From: Gordionus sp. m RMFG-2023
Lineage: Eukaryota > Nematomorpha > Gordioida > Chordodea > Parachordodidae
Assembly: GCF_954871325.1 (NCBI RefSeq)
Contig: NC_088775.1
Coordinates: 74,129,561 to 74,193,560 of the forward strand
Reading direction: 5' to 3'
Length of the DNA stretch: 64,000 nucleotides
Shown here: in pieces, positions 29,601 through 44,600 of the stretch
Numbering within the stretch: position 1 is the first letter of the stretch
How the letters are laid out: every line of letters starts with the position of its first letter
Position numbers and translations under genes: made by a program
Notes under the pieces: generated by a model
What the model saw: only the letters and a program-made list of their open reading frames with translations
What the model was told of the DNA's origin: nothing
The model's database searches: none

Positions 29601-32600
29601 GCTTTATTATCCGTGCCAATAAAGATATATTCGATATTAAAGGAGATCATCATGTTTTAGACATTATTATAAAGGATTGTGGAAGTAATTTTTAGTTTAT
29701 AATTAAGGTAAACTAATATATAATATATTTTTAAAATAATAGACATCACTAGTTCCTCATCAAGTATTTCATAATAAAATTTATTTTATATTAATTTATT
29801 TATTTCATAAATTAGTTGCTAAAATAATATTTTAAAGTATTAAAACTTTATAATAAAATTTGATACGAAATTAAAATATTTTTATACAATAAAATTGTCA
29901 ACTAAATATTATATTGTGAAAATAAGTTAAATAAATCAAAAGGCTAATTTACCTTATTTAATTTTGCAATTTTTTATTTCCATCTATATAACCGTGCAAA
30001 ATGCCGTTTCGTCTAAAAGTGCCAAAAGATCAAATAAATTGCAAATGATAGGAAATTAGAAATAATTTTTAAATTTACCGATGATGCTTATTGATATGAC
30101 TGAAAAGATATATCTATTTATATATAATTAAATCTAAATTTATATTTGAATTATTTCCTTTTATAAGTAATTACCCCCACCACAACCGGATCGCCATTTA
30201 ATACAACATCATCTCAAACGACACCATCTGGACAAACCACTCCATCTAGACAAACCACTCCATCAGGTCAAACTACTCCATCTGGACAAACCACTCCATC
30301 TGGACAAAGTACTCCATCTGGACAAACCACTCCTTCTGGACAAACTACTCCATCTGGGCAAACTACTCCATCTGGACAAACCACTCCATCTGGTCAAACC
30401 ACTCCATCTGGACAAACTACTCCATCTCGACATACCACTCCATCTCGACAAACCACTCCATCTGGACAAACCACTCCTTCTGGACAAACCACTCCTTCCG
30501 GACAAACTACTCCATCTGGACAAACCACTCCTTCTGGACAAACTACTCCATCTGGACAAACCACTCCATCAGGTCAAACGACACCATCTGGACAAACCAC
30601 TCCATCTGGACAAACCACTCCTTCTGGACAAACTACTCCATCTGGACAAACCACTCCATCTGGTCAAACCACTCCATCTGGACAAACTACTCCATCTAAA
30701 CAAACCACTCCTTCTGGACAAACTACTCCATCAGGACAAACTACTCCATCAGGACAAACCACTCCTTCCGGACAAACTACTCCATCTGGACAAACCACTC
30801 CTTCTGGACAAACTACTCCATCTGGACAAACTACTCCTTCTGGACAAACCACTCCATCTCGACAAACTACTACTTGTCCGCCAGGTTTTATTATAGTCCC
30901 ATAATCAAATGATACAAACTTTATTTTAATTTTCTAGCTATAAATCCTTGTGATTTAGTTACAAAAGACGGAAATTATAGTCTAAGTGATTTAATAAATT
31001 GCACCTCGCTATCTTGCAAGTAATAATATTCCATTTCAAATATATACTTAATATATCATATAGTGCCGAGATATACTTGGAACGAAAGGATAATAAAATT
31101 ATATATCCTATCTTTGAAAATGATATTTTCGGACAATTTGTTCCCACGGATGACGAAGAGAAAGATTTCTATTTAACATTTTCAATATTGTATTATCTTA
31201 AAATAAAATTTGATATTAGCTTCCAAGCAGAAAGCAATGTAAATTTAATTTCTTGCGTTCCATAAAATTCTTTCAATTTCTAGGTTATACTTGTAACAAA
31301 AGATTTTACAGATTATAGTAAAAAAGCATATTGTTCCTTAGTTATTGAAAAAGTAATATATTCAAAATGTTTCTTTCCCCAGGATGTTGAAGATATTGTA
31401 AATTGAATTTTTAAGACAAAAATTTACTGTATATTTTAGAAAACTATTACACAATTGATTACATCAATCAAAATTGAGATGAAAGATGGGAAATTAAAGA
31501 CTATCGATAATAGCTTTATTATCCGTGCCAATAAAGATATATTCGATATTAAAGGAGATCATCATGTTTTAGACATTATTATAAAGGATTGTGGAAGTAA
31601 TTTTTAGTTTATAATTAAGGTAAACTAATATATAATATATTTTTAAAATAACAGACATCACTAGTTCCTCATCAAGTATTTCATAATAATATTTATTTTA
31701 TATTAATTTATTTATTTCATAAATTAGTTGCTAAAATAATATTTTAAAGTATTAAAACTTTATAATAAAATTTGATACGAAATTAAAATATTTTTATACA
31801 ATAAAATTGTCAACTAAATATTATATTGTGAAAATAAGTTAAATAAATCAAAAGGCTAATTTACCTTATTTAATTTTGCAATTTTTTATTTCCATCTATA
31901 TAACCGTGCAAAATGCCGTTTCGTCTAAAAGTGCCAAAAGATCAAATAAATTGCAAATGATAGGAAATTAGAAATAATTTTTAAATTTACCGATGATGCT
32001 TATTGATATGACTGAAAAGATATATCTATTTATATATAATTAAATCTAAATTTATATTTGAATTATTTCCTTTTATAAGTAATTACCCCCACCACAACCG
32101 GATCGCCATTTAATACAACATCATCTCAAACGACACCATCTGGACAAACCACTCCATCTAGACAAACCACTCCATCAGGTCAAACTACTCCATCTGGACA
32201 AACCACTCCATCTGGTCAAACCACTCCATCTGGACAAACCACTCCTTCTGGACAAACTACTCCATCTGGGCAAACTACTCCATCAGGTCAAACGACACCA
32301 TCTGGTCAAACCACTCCATCTGGACAAACTACTCCATCTGGACAAACCACTCCATCTGGACAAACTACTCCATCTGGACAAACTACTCCATCTGTACAAA
32401 CCACTCCATCTGGTCAAACTACTCCTTCTGGACAAACTACTCCATCTCGACATACCACTCCATCTAGAGAAACCACTCCATCTCGACATACCACTCCATC
32501 TCGATATACCACTCCATCTCGACATACCACTCCATCTCGACATACCACTCCATCTCGACATACCACTCCATCTCGACATACCACTCCATCTCGACAAACC

Positions 32601-35600
32601 ACTCCATCTGGACAAACCACTCCTTCTGGACAAACTACTCCATCAGGACAAACCACTCCTTCCGGACAAACTACTCCTGGACAAACCACTCCTTCTGGAC
32701 AAACCACTCCTTCTGGACAAACCACTCCTTCTGGACAAACCACTCCTTCTGGACAAACCACTCCTTCTGGACAAACCACTCCTTCTGGACGAACCACTCC
32801 ATCTGGACAAACTACTCCATCTGGACAAACTACTCCTTCTGGACAAACTACTCCTTCTGGACGAACCACTCCTTCTGGACAAACTACTCCATCAGGACAA
32901 ACTACTCCTTCTGGAAAAACCACTCCATCAGGTCAAACTACTCCATCTGGACAAACCACTCCATCTGGACAAACTACTCCATCTAAACAAACCACTCCTT
33001 CCGGACAAACTACTCCATCAGGACAAACCACTCCTTCCGGACAAACTACTCCATCTGTACAAACCACTCCTTCTGGACAAACCACTCCTTCTGGACAAAC
33101 CACTCCTTCTGGACAAACTACTCCATCTGGACAAACTACTCCATCAGGTCAAACTACTCCTTCTGGACAAACCACTCCTTCTGGACAAACCACTCCATCT
33201 GGACAAACTACTCCATCTGGACAAACTACTCCATCTGTACAAACCACTCCATCTGGTCAAACTACTCCTTCTGGACAAACTACTCCATCTCGACATACCA
33301 CTCCATCTAGAGAAACCACTCCATCTCGACATACCACTCCATCTCGACATACCACTCCATCTCGACATACCACCCCATCTCGACATACCACTCCATCTCG
33401 ACATACCACTCCATCTCGACATACCACTCCATCTCGACATACCACTCCATCTCGACATACCACTCCATCTCGACAAACCACTCCATCTGGACAAACCACT
33501 CCTTCTGGACAAACTACTCCTTCTGGAAAAACTACTCCTTCCGGACAAACTACTCCTTCCGGACAAACCACTCCTTCTGGACAAACCACTCCTTCTGGAC
33601 AAACCACTCCTTCTGGACAAACCACTCCTTCTGGACAAACCACTCCTTCTGGACAAACCACTCCTTCTGGACGAACCACTCCTTCTGAACAAACTACTCC
33701 TTCCGGACAAACTACTCCTTCCGGACAAACTACTCCATCTGGACAAACCACTCCTTCTGGACAAACCACTCCTTCTGGACAAACTACTCCTTCTGGACAA
33801 ACCACTCCATCTCGACAAACTACTACTTGTCCGCCAGGTTTTATTATAGTCCCATAATCAAATGATACAAACTTTATTTTAATTTTCTAGCTATAAATCC
33901 TTGTGATTTAGTTACAAAAGACGGAAATTATAGTCTAAGTGATTTAATAAATTGCACCTCGCTATCTTGCAAGTAATAATATTCCATTTAAAATATATAC
34001 TTAATATATTATATAGTGCTGAGATATACTTGGAACGAAAGGATAATAAAATTATATATCCTATCTTTGAAAATGATATTTTCGGACAATTTGTTCCCAC
34101 GGATGACGAAGAGAAAGAAATCTTTCGAATATTGTCAATATTATATTATCTTAAATTAAAGTTTGATATTAGCTTTAAAGCAGAGAGCAATGTAATCATA
34201 TTCGATTCAATTTTTAAATTTTACATAACATATATAGGTTGTACTTGAAACAAAAGATTTTACTGAATATAATGAAATCGCATTTTGTACAATAGTTATT
34301 GAAAAATTTATAAGTCCTATATGCATATATGCTAAATATGTTAAAGATATTGTAAATTAAATGTTTATGACAAATATTTACTGTATATTTTAGAAAACTA
34401 TTACGCAATTGATTACATCAATCCAAATTGAGAAGAAAGATGGGAAATTAAAGACTATCGATAATAGCTTTATTATCCGTGCCAATAAAGATATATTCGA
34501 TATTAAAGGAGATCATCATGTTTTAGACATTATTATAAAGGATTGTGGAAGTAATTTTTAGTTTATAATTAAGGTAAACTAATATATAATATATTTTTAA
34601 AATAACAGACATCACTAGTTCCTCATCAAGTATTTCATAATAATATTTATTTTATATTAATTTATTTATTTCATAAATTAGTTGCTAAAATAATATTTTA
34701 AAGTATTAAAACTTTATAATAAAATTTGATACGAAATTAAAATATTTTTATACAATAAAATTGTCAACTAAATATTATATTGTGAAAATAAGTTAAATAA
34801 ATCAAAAGGCTAATTTACCTTATTTAATTTTGAAATTTTTTATTTCCATCTATATATCCGTGTTAATTTTTAAATTTACCTATGATGCTTATTGATATGA
34901 CTGAAAAGATATATCTATTTATATATAATTAAATCTAAATTTATATTTGAATTATTTCCTTTTATAAGTAATTACCCCCACCACAACCGGATCGCCATTT
35001 AATACAACATCATCTCAAACGACACCATCTGGACAAACCACTCCATCTAGACAAACCACTCCATCAGGTCAAACTACTCCATCTGGACAAACCACTCCAT
35101 CTGGTCAAACCACTCCATCTGGACAAACTACTCCATCTGGACAAACAACTCCTTCTGGACAAACTACTCCATCTGGGCAAACTACTCCATCAGGTCAAAC
35201 GACACCATCTGGTCAAACCACTCCATCTGGACAAACTACTCCATCTAAACAAACCACTCCTTCCGGACAAACTACTCCATCTGGACAAACCACTCCTTCT
35301 GGACAAACTACTCCATCTGGACAAACCACTCCATCAGGTCAAACGACACCATCTGGACAAACCACTCCATCTGGACAAACCACTCCATCAGGTCAAACTA
35401 CTCCATCTGGACAAACCACTCCATCTGGTCAAACCACTCCATCTGGTCAAACCACTCCATCTAAACAAACTACTCCATCTAAACAAACCACTCCTTCTGG
35501 ACAAACTACTCCATCAGGACAAACTACTCCATCTGGACAAACCACTCCTTCTGGACAAACCACTCCTTCTGGACAAACCACTCCTTCTGGACAAACCACT

Positions 35601-38600
35601 CCTTCTGGACGAACCACTCCATCTGGACAAACTACTCCATCTGGACAAACTACTCCTTCTGGACAAACTACTCCTTCTGGACGAACCACTCCTTCTGGAC
35701 AAACTACTCCATCAGGACAAACTACTCCTTCTGGAAAAACCACTCCATCAGGTCAAACTACTCCATCTGGACAAACCACTCCATCTGGACAAACTACTCC
35801 ATCTAAACAAACCACTCCTTCCGGACAAACTACTCCATCAGGACAAACCACTCCTTCCGGACAAACTACTCCATCTGTACAAACCACTCCTTCTGGACAA
35901 ACCACTCCTTCTGGACGAACCACTCCTTCTGGACAAACTACTCCATCAGGTCAAACTACTCCTTCTGGACAAACCACTCCTTCTGGACAAACCACTCCAT
36001 CTGGACAAACTACTCCATCTGGACAAACTACTCCATCTGTACAAACCACTCCATCTGGTCAAACTACTCCTTCTGGACAAACTACTCCATCTCGACATAC
36101 CACTCCATCTAGAGAAACCACTCCATCTCGACATACCACTCCATCTCGACATACCACTCCATCTCGACATACCACCCCATCTCGACATACCACTCCATCT
36201 CGACATACCACTCCATCTCGACATACCACTCCATCTCGACATACCACTCCATCTCGACATACCACTCCATCTCGACAAACCACTCCATCTGGACAAACCA
36301 CTCCTTCTGGACAAACTACTCCTTCTGGACAAACTACTCCTTCTGGAAAAACTACTCCTTCCGGACAAACTACTCCTTCCGGACAAACCACTCCTTCTGG
36401 ACAAACCACTCCTTCTGGACAAACCACTCCTTCTGGACAAACCACTCCTTCTGGACAAACCACTCCTTCTGGACAAACCACTCCTTCTGGACGAACCACT
36501 CCTTCTGAACAAACTACTCCTTCCGGACAAACTACTCCTTCCGGACAAACTACTCCATCTGGACAAACCACTCCTTCTGGACAAACCACTCCTTCTGGAC
36601 AAACTACTCCTTCTGGACAAACCACTCCATCTCGACAAACTACTACTTGTCCGCCAGGTTTTATTATAGTCCCATAATCAAATGATACAAACTTTATTTT
36701 AATTTTCTAGCTATAAATCCTTGTGATTTAGTTACAAAAGACGGAAATTATAGTCTAAGTGATTTAATAAATTGCACCTCGCTATCTTGCAAGTAATAAT
36801 ATTCCATTTAAAATATATACTTAATATATTATATAGTGCTGAGATATACTTGGAACGAAAGGATAATAAAATTATATATCCTATCTTTGAAAATGATATT
36901 TTCGGACAATTTGTTCCCACGGATGACGAAGAGAAAGAAATCTTTCGAATATTGTCAATATTATATTATCTTAAATTAAAGTTTGATATTAGCTTTAAAG
37001 CAGAGAGCAATGTAATCATATTCGATTCAATTTTTAAATTTTACATAACATATATAGGTTGTACTTGAAACAAAAGATTTTACTGAATATAATGAAATCG
37101 CATTTTGTACAATAGTTATTGAAAAATTTATAAGTCCTATATGCATATATGCTAAATATGTTAAAGATATTGTAAATTAAATGTTTATGACAAATATTTA
37201 CTGTATATTTTAGAAAACTATTACGCAATTGATTACATCAATCCAAATTGAGAAGAAAGATGGGAAATTAAAGACTATCGATAATAGCTTTATTATCCGT
37301 GCCAATAAAGATATATTCGATATTAAAGGAGATCATCATGTTTTAGACATTATTATAAAGGATTGTGGAAGTAATTTTTAGTTTATAATTAAGGTAAACT
37401 AATATATAATATATTTTTAAAATAACAGACATCACTAGTTCCTCATCAAGTATTTCATAATAATATTTATTTTATATTAATTTATTTATTTCATAAATTA
37501 GTTGCTAAAATAATATTTTAAAGTATTAAAACTTTATAATAAAATTTGATACGAAATTAAAATATTTTTATACAATAAAATTGTCAACTAAATATTATAT
37601 TGTGAAAATAAGTTAAATAAATCAAAAGGCTAATTTACCTTATTTAATTTTGAAATTTTTTATTTCCATCTATATATCCGTGTTAATTTTTAAATTTACC
37701 TATGATGCTTATTGATATGACTGAAAAGATATATCTATTTATATATAATTAAATCTAAATTTATATTTGAATTATTTCCTTTTATAAGTAATTACCCCCA
37801 CCACAACCGGATCGCCATTTAATACAACATCATCTCAAACGACACCATCTGGACAAACCACTCCATCTAGACAAACCACTCCATCAGGTCAAACTACTCC
37901 ATCTGGACAAACCACTCCATCTGGTCAAACCACTCCATCTGGACAAACTACTCCATCTGGACAAACAACTCCTTCTGGACAAACTACTCCATCTGGGCAA
38001 ACTACTCCATCAGGTCAAACGACACCATCTGGTCAAACCACTCCATCTGGACAAACTACTCCATCTAAACAAACCACTCCTTCCGGACAAACTACTCCAT
38101 CTGGACAAACCACTCCTTCTGGACAAACTACTCCATCTGGACAAACCACTCCATCAGGTCAAACGACACCATCTGGACAAACCACTCCATCTGGACAAAC
38201 CACTCCATCAGGTCAAACTACTCCATCTGGACAAACCACTCCATCTGGTCAAACCACTCCATCTGGTCAAACCACTCCATCTAAACAAACTACTCCATCT
38301 AAACAAACCACTCCTTCTGGACAAACTACTCCATCAGGACAAACTACTCCATCTGGACAAACCACTCCTTCTGGACAAACCACTCCTTCTGGACAAACCA
38401 CTCCTTCTGGACAAACCACTCCTTCTGGACGAACCACTCCATCTGGACAAACTACTCCATCTGGACAAACTACTCCTTCTGGACAAACTACTCCTTCTGG
38501 ACGAACCACTCCTTCTGGACAAACTACTCCATCAGGACAAACTACTCCTTCTGGAAAAACCACTCCATCAGGTCAAACTACTCCATCTGGACAAACCACT

Positions 38601-41600
38601 CCATCTGGACAAACTACTCCATCTAAACAAACCACTCCTTCCGGACAAACTACTCCATCAGGACAAACCACTCCTTCCGGACAAACTACTCCATCTGTAC
38701 AAACCACTCCTTCTGGACAAACCACTCCTTCTGGACGAACCACTCCTTCTGGACAAACTACTCCATCAGGTCAAACTACTCCTTCTGGACAAACCACTCC
38801 TTCTGGACAAACCACTCCATCTGGACAAACTACTCCATCTGGACAAACTACTCCATCTGTACAAACCACTCCATCTGGTCAAACTACTCCTTCTGGACAA
38901 ACTACTCCATCTCGACATACCACTCCATCTAGAGAAACCACTCCATCTCGACATACCACTCCATCTCGACATACCACTCCATCTCGACATACCACCCCAT
39001 CTCGACATACCACTCCATCTCGACATACCACTCCATCTCGACATACCACTCCATCTCGACATACCACTCCATCTCGACATACCACTCCATCTCGACAAAC
39101 CACTCCATCTGGACAAACCACTCCTTCTGGACAAACTACTCCTTCTGGACAAATACTCACTCCTTCCGGACAAACTACTCCTTCCGGACAAACCACTCCT
39201 TCTGGACAAACCACTCCTTCTGGACAAACCACTCCTTCTGGACAAACCACTCCTTCTGGACAAACCACTCCTTCTGGACAAACCACTCCTTCTGGACGAA
39301 CCACTCCTTCTGAACAAACTACTCCTTCCGGACAAACTACTCCTTCCGGACAAACTACTCCATCTGGACAAACCACTCCTTCTGGACAAACCACTCCTTC
39401 TGGACAAACTACTCCTTCTGGACAAACCACTCCATCTCGACAAACTACTACTTGTCCGCCAGGTTTTATTATAGTCCCATAATCAAATGATACAAACTTT
39501 ATTTTAATTTTCTAGCTATAAATCCTTGTGATTTAGTTACAAAAGACGGAAATTATAGTCTAAGTGATTTAATAAATTGCACCTCGCTATCTTGCAAGTA
39601 ATAATATTCCATTTAAAATATATACTTAATATATTATATAGTGCTGAGATATACTTGGAACGAAAGGATAATAAAATTATATATCCTATCTTTGAAAATG
39701 ATATTTTCGGACAATTTGTTCCCACGGATGACGAAGAGAAAGAAATCTTTCGAATATTGTCAATATTATATTATCTTAAATTAAAGTTTGATATTAGCTT
39801 TAAAGCAGAGAGCAATGTAATCATATTCGATTCAATTTTTAAATTTTACATAACATATATAGGTTGTACTTGAAACAAAAGATTTTACTGAATATAATGA
39901 AATCGCATTTTGTACAATAGTTATTGAAAAATTTATAAGTCCTATATGCATATATGCTAAATATGTTAAAGATATTGTAAATTAAATGTTTATGACAAAT
40001 ATTTACTGTATATTTTAGAAAACTATTACGCAATTGATTACATCAATCCAAATTGAGAAGAAAGATGGGAAATTAAAGACTATCGATAATAGCTTTATTA
40101 TCCGTGCCAATAAAGATATATTCGATATTAAAGGAGATCATCATGTTTTAGACATTATTATAAAGGATTGTGGAAGTAATTTTTAGTTTATAATTAAGGT
40201 AAACTAATATATAATATATTTTTAAAATAACAGACATCACTAGTTCCTCATCAAGTATTTCATAATAATATTTATTTTATATTAATTTATTTATTTCATA
40301 AATTAGTTGCTAAAATAATATTTTAAAGTATTAAAACTTTATAATAAAATTTGATACGAAATTAAAATATTTTTATACAATAAAATTGTCAACTAAATAT
40401 TATATTGTGAAAATAAGTTAAATAAATCAAAAGGCTAATTTACCTTATTTAATTTTGAAATTTTTTATTTCCATCTATATATCCGTGTTAATTTTTAAAT
40501 TTACCTATGATGCTTATTGATATGACTGAAAAGATATATCTATTTATATATAATTAAATCTAAATTTATATTTGAATTATTTCCTTTTATAAGTAATTAC
40601 CCCCACCACAACCGGATCGCCATTTAATACAACATCATCTCAAACGACACCATCTGGACAAACCACTCCATCTAGACAAACCACTCCATCAGGTCAAACT
40701 ACTCCATCTGGACAAACCACTCCATCTGGTCAAACCACTCCATCTGGACAAACTACTCCATCTGGACAAACAACTCCTTCTGGACAAACTACTCCATCTG
40801 GGCAAACTACTCCATCAGGTCAAACGACACCATCTGGTCAAACCACTCCATCTGGACAAACTACTCCATCTAAACAAACCACTCCTTCCGGACAAACTAC
40901 TCCATCTGGACAAACCACTCCTTCTGGACAAACTACTCCATCTGGACAAACCACTCCATCAGGTCAAACGACACCATCTGGACAAACCACTCCATCAGGT
41001 CAAACTACTCCATCTGGACAAACCACTCCATCTGGTCAAACCACTCCATCTGGTCAAACCACTCCATCTAAACAAACTACTCCATCTAAACAAACCACTC
41101 CTTCTGGACAAACTACTCCATCAGGACAAACCACTCCTTCTGGACAAACCACTCCTTCTGGACAAACCACTCCTTCTGGACAAACCACTCCTTCTGGACG
41201 AACCACTCCATCTGGACAAACTACTCCATCAGGTCAAACTACTCCTTCTGGACAAACTACTCCATCTGGACAAACTACTCCTTCTGGACAAACTACTCCT
41301 TCTGGACAAACTACTCCTTCCGGACAAACTACTCCATCTGGACAAACCACTCCTTCTGGACAAACCACTCCTTCTGGACAAACCACTCCTTCTGGACGAA
41401 CCACTCCTTCTGGACAAACTACTCCATCAGGACAAACCACTCCTTCCGGACAAACTACTCCATCTGGACAAACCACTCCTTCTGGACAAACTACTCCTTC
41501 TGGACAAACCACTCCATCTCGACAAACTACTACTTGTCCGCCAGGTTTTATTATAGTCCCATAATCAAATACAAACTTTATTTTAATTTTCTAGCTATAA

Positions 41601-44600
41601 ATCCTTGTGATTTAGTTACAAAAGACGGAAATTATAGTCTAAGTGATTTAATAAATTGCACCTCGCTATCTTGCAAGTAATAATATTCCATTTAAAATAT
41701 ATACTTAATATATTATATAGTGCTGAGATATACTTGGAACGAAAGGATAATAAAATTATATATCCTATCTTTGAAAATGATATTTTCGGACAATTTGTTC
41801 CCACGGATGACGAAGAGAAAGAAATCTTTCGAATATTGTCAATATTATATTATCTTAAATTAAAGTTTGATATTAGCTTTAAAGCAGAGAGCAATGTAAT
41901 CATATTCGATTCAATTTTTAAATTTTACATAACATATATAGGTTGTACTTGAAACAAAAGATTTTACTGAATATAATGAAATCGCATTTTGTACAATAGT
42001 TATTGAAAAATTTATAAGTCCTATATGCATATATGCTAAATATGTTAAAGATATTGTAAATTAAATGTTTATGACAAATATTTACTGTATATTTTAGAAA
42101 ACTATTACGCAATTGATTACATCAATCCAAATTGAGAAGAAAGATGGGAAATTAGAAACCATCGATAATAGCTTTATTATCCGTGCCAATAAAGATATAT
42201 TCGATATTAAAGGAGATCATCATGTTTTAGACATTATTATAAAGGATTGTGGAAGTAATTTTTAGTTTATAATTAAGGTAAACTAATATATAATATATTT
42301 TTAAAATAATAGACATCACTAGTTCCTCATCAAGTATTTCATAATAAAATTTATTTTATATTAATTTATTTATTTCATAAATTAGTTGCTAAAATAATAT
42401 TTTAAAGTATTAAAACTTTATAATAAAATTTGATACGAAATTAAAATATTTTTATACAATAAAATTGTCAACTAAATATTATATTGTGAAAATAAGTTAA
42501 ATAAATCAAAAGGCTAATTTACCTTATTTAATTTTGCAATTTTTTATTTCCATCTATATAACCGTGCAAAATGCCGTTTCGTCTAAAAGTGCCAAAAGAT
42601 CAAATAAATTGCAAATGATAGGAAATTAGAAATAATTTTTAAATTTACCGATGATGCTTATTGATATGACTGAAAAGATATATCTATTTATATATAATTA
42701 AATCTAAATTTATATTTGAATTATTTCCTTTTATAAGTAATTACCCCCACCACAACCGGATCGCCATTTAATACAACATCATCTCAAACGACACCATCTG
42801 GACAAACCACTCCATCTAGACAAACCACTCCATCAGGTCAAACTACTCCATCTGGACAAACCACTCCATCTGGTCAAACCACTCCATCTGGACAAACTAC
42901 TCCATCTGGACAAACCACTCCTTCTGGACAAACTACTCCATCTGGGCAAACTACTCCATCAGGTCAAACGACACCATCTGGTCAAACCACTCCATCTGGA
43001 CAAACTACTCCATCTAAACAAACCACTCCTTCCGGACAAACTACTCCATCTGGACAAACCACTCCTTCTGGACAAACTACTCCATCTGGGCAAACTACTC
43101 CATCAGGTCAAACGACACCATCTGGACAAACCACTCCATCTGGACAAACCACTCCTTCTGGACAAACCACTCCATCAGGTCAAACTACTCCATCTGGACA
43201 AACCACTCCATCTGGTCAAACCACTCCATCTGGACAAACTACTCCATCTAAACAAACCACTCCTTCTGGACAAACTACTCCATCAGGACAAACTACTCCA
43301 TCTGGACAAACCACTCCTTCTGGACAAACCACTCCTTCTGGACAAACCACTCCTTCTGGACGAACCACTCCTTCTGGACAAACTACTCCATCTGAAAAAA
43401 CCACTCCTTCTGGAAAAACCACTCCATCAGGTCAAACTACTCCATCTGGACAAACTACTCCATCTAAACAAACCTCTCCTTCCGGACAAACCACTCCTTC
43501 CGGACAAACTACTCCTTCTGGACAAACCACTCCATCTCGACATACCACTCCATCTAGAGAAACCACTCCATCTCGACATACCACTCCATCTCGACATACC
43601 ACTCCATCTCGACATACCACTCCATCTAGAGAAACCACTCCATCTCGACATACCACTCCATCTCGACATACCACTCCATCTCGACATACCACTCCATCTA
43701 GAGAAACCACTCCATCTCGACATACCACTCCATCTCGACATACCACTCCATCTAGAGAAACCACTCCATCTCGACATACCACTCCATCTCGACAAACCAC
43801 TCCATCTGGACAAACCACTCCTTCTGGACAAACCACTCCTTCTGGACGAACCACTCCTTCTGGACAAACCACTCCTTCTGGACAAACCACTCCTTCTGGA
43901 CGAACCACTCCTTCTGGACAAACCACTCCTTCTGGACGAACCACTCCTTCTGGACAAACTACTCCATCAGGACAAACCACTCCTTCCGGACAAACTACTC
44001 CATCTGGACAAACCACTCCTTCTGGACAAACTACTCCATCTGGACAAACTACTCCTTCTGGACAAACTACTACTTGTCCGCCAGGTTTTATTATAGTCCC
44101 ATAATCAAATGATACAAACTTTATTTTAATTTTCTAGCTATAAATCCTTGTGATTTAGTTACAAAAGACGGAAATTATAGTCTAAGTGATTTAATAAATT
44201 GCACCTCGCTATCTTGCAAGTAATAATATTCCATTTCAAATATATACTTAATATATCATATAGTGCCGAGATATACTTGGAACGAAAGGATAATAAAATT
44301 ATATATCCTATCTTTGAAAATGATATTTTCGGACAATTTGTTCCCACGGATGACGAAGAGAAAGATTTCTATTTAACATTTTCAATATTGTATTATCTTA
44401 AAATAAAATTTGATATTAGCTTCCAAGCAGAAAGCAATGTAAATTTAATTTCTTGCGTTCCATAAAATTCTTTCAATTTCTAGGTTATACTTGTAACAAA
44501 AGATTTTACAGATTATAGTAAAAAAGCATATTGTTCCTTAGTTATTGAAAAAGTAATATATTCAAAATGTTTCTTTCCCCAGGATGTTGAAGATATTGTA

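Larger units (their letters stand above)
21340..32079 (+). repeat. Higher-order repeat copy 3 (modules 9-12), 10,740 bp
   Basis: Same order of four types. The single-base variant giving tcgatatacc near 21764 in the Arg/His block recurs at 32504 in copy 4, one period later, showing recent duplication of the whole block. Confidence 0.88.
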
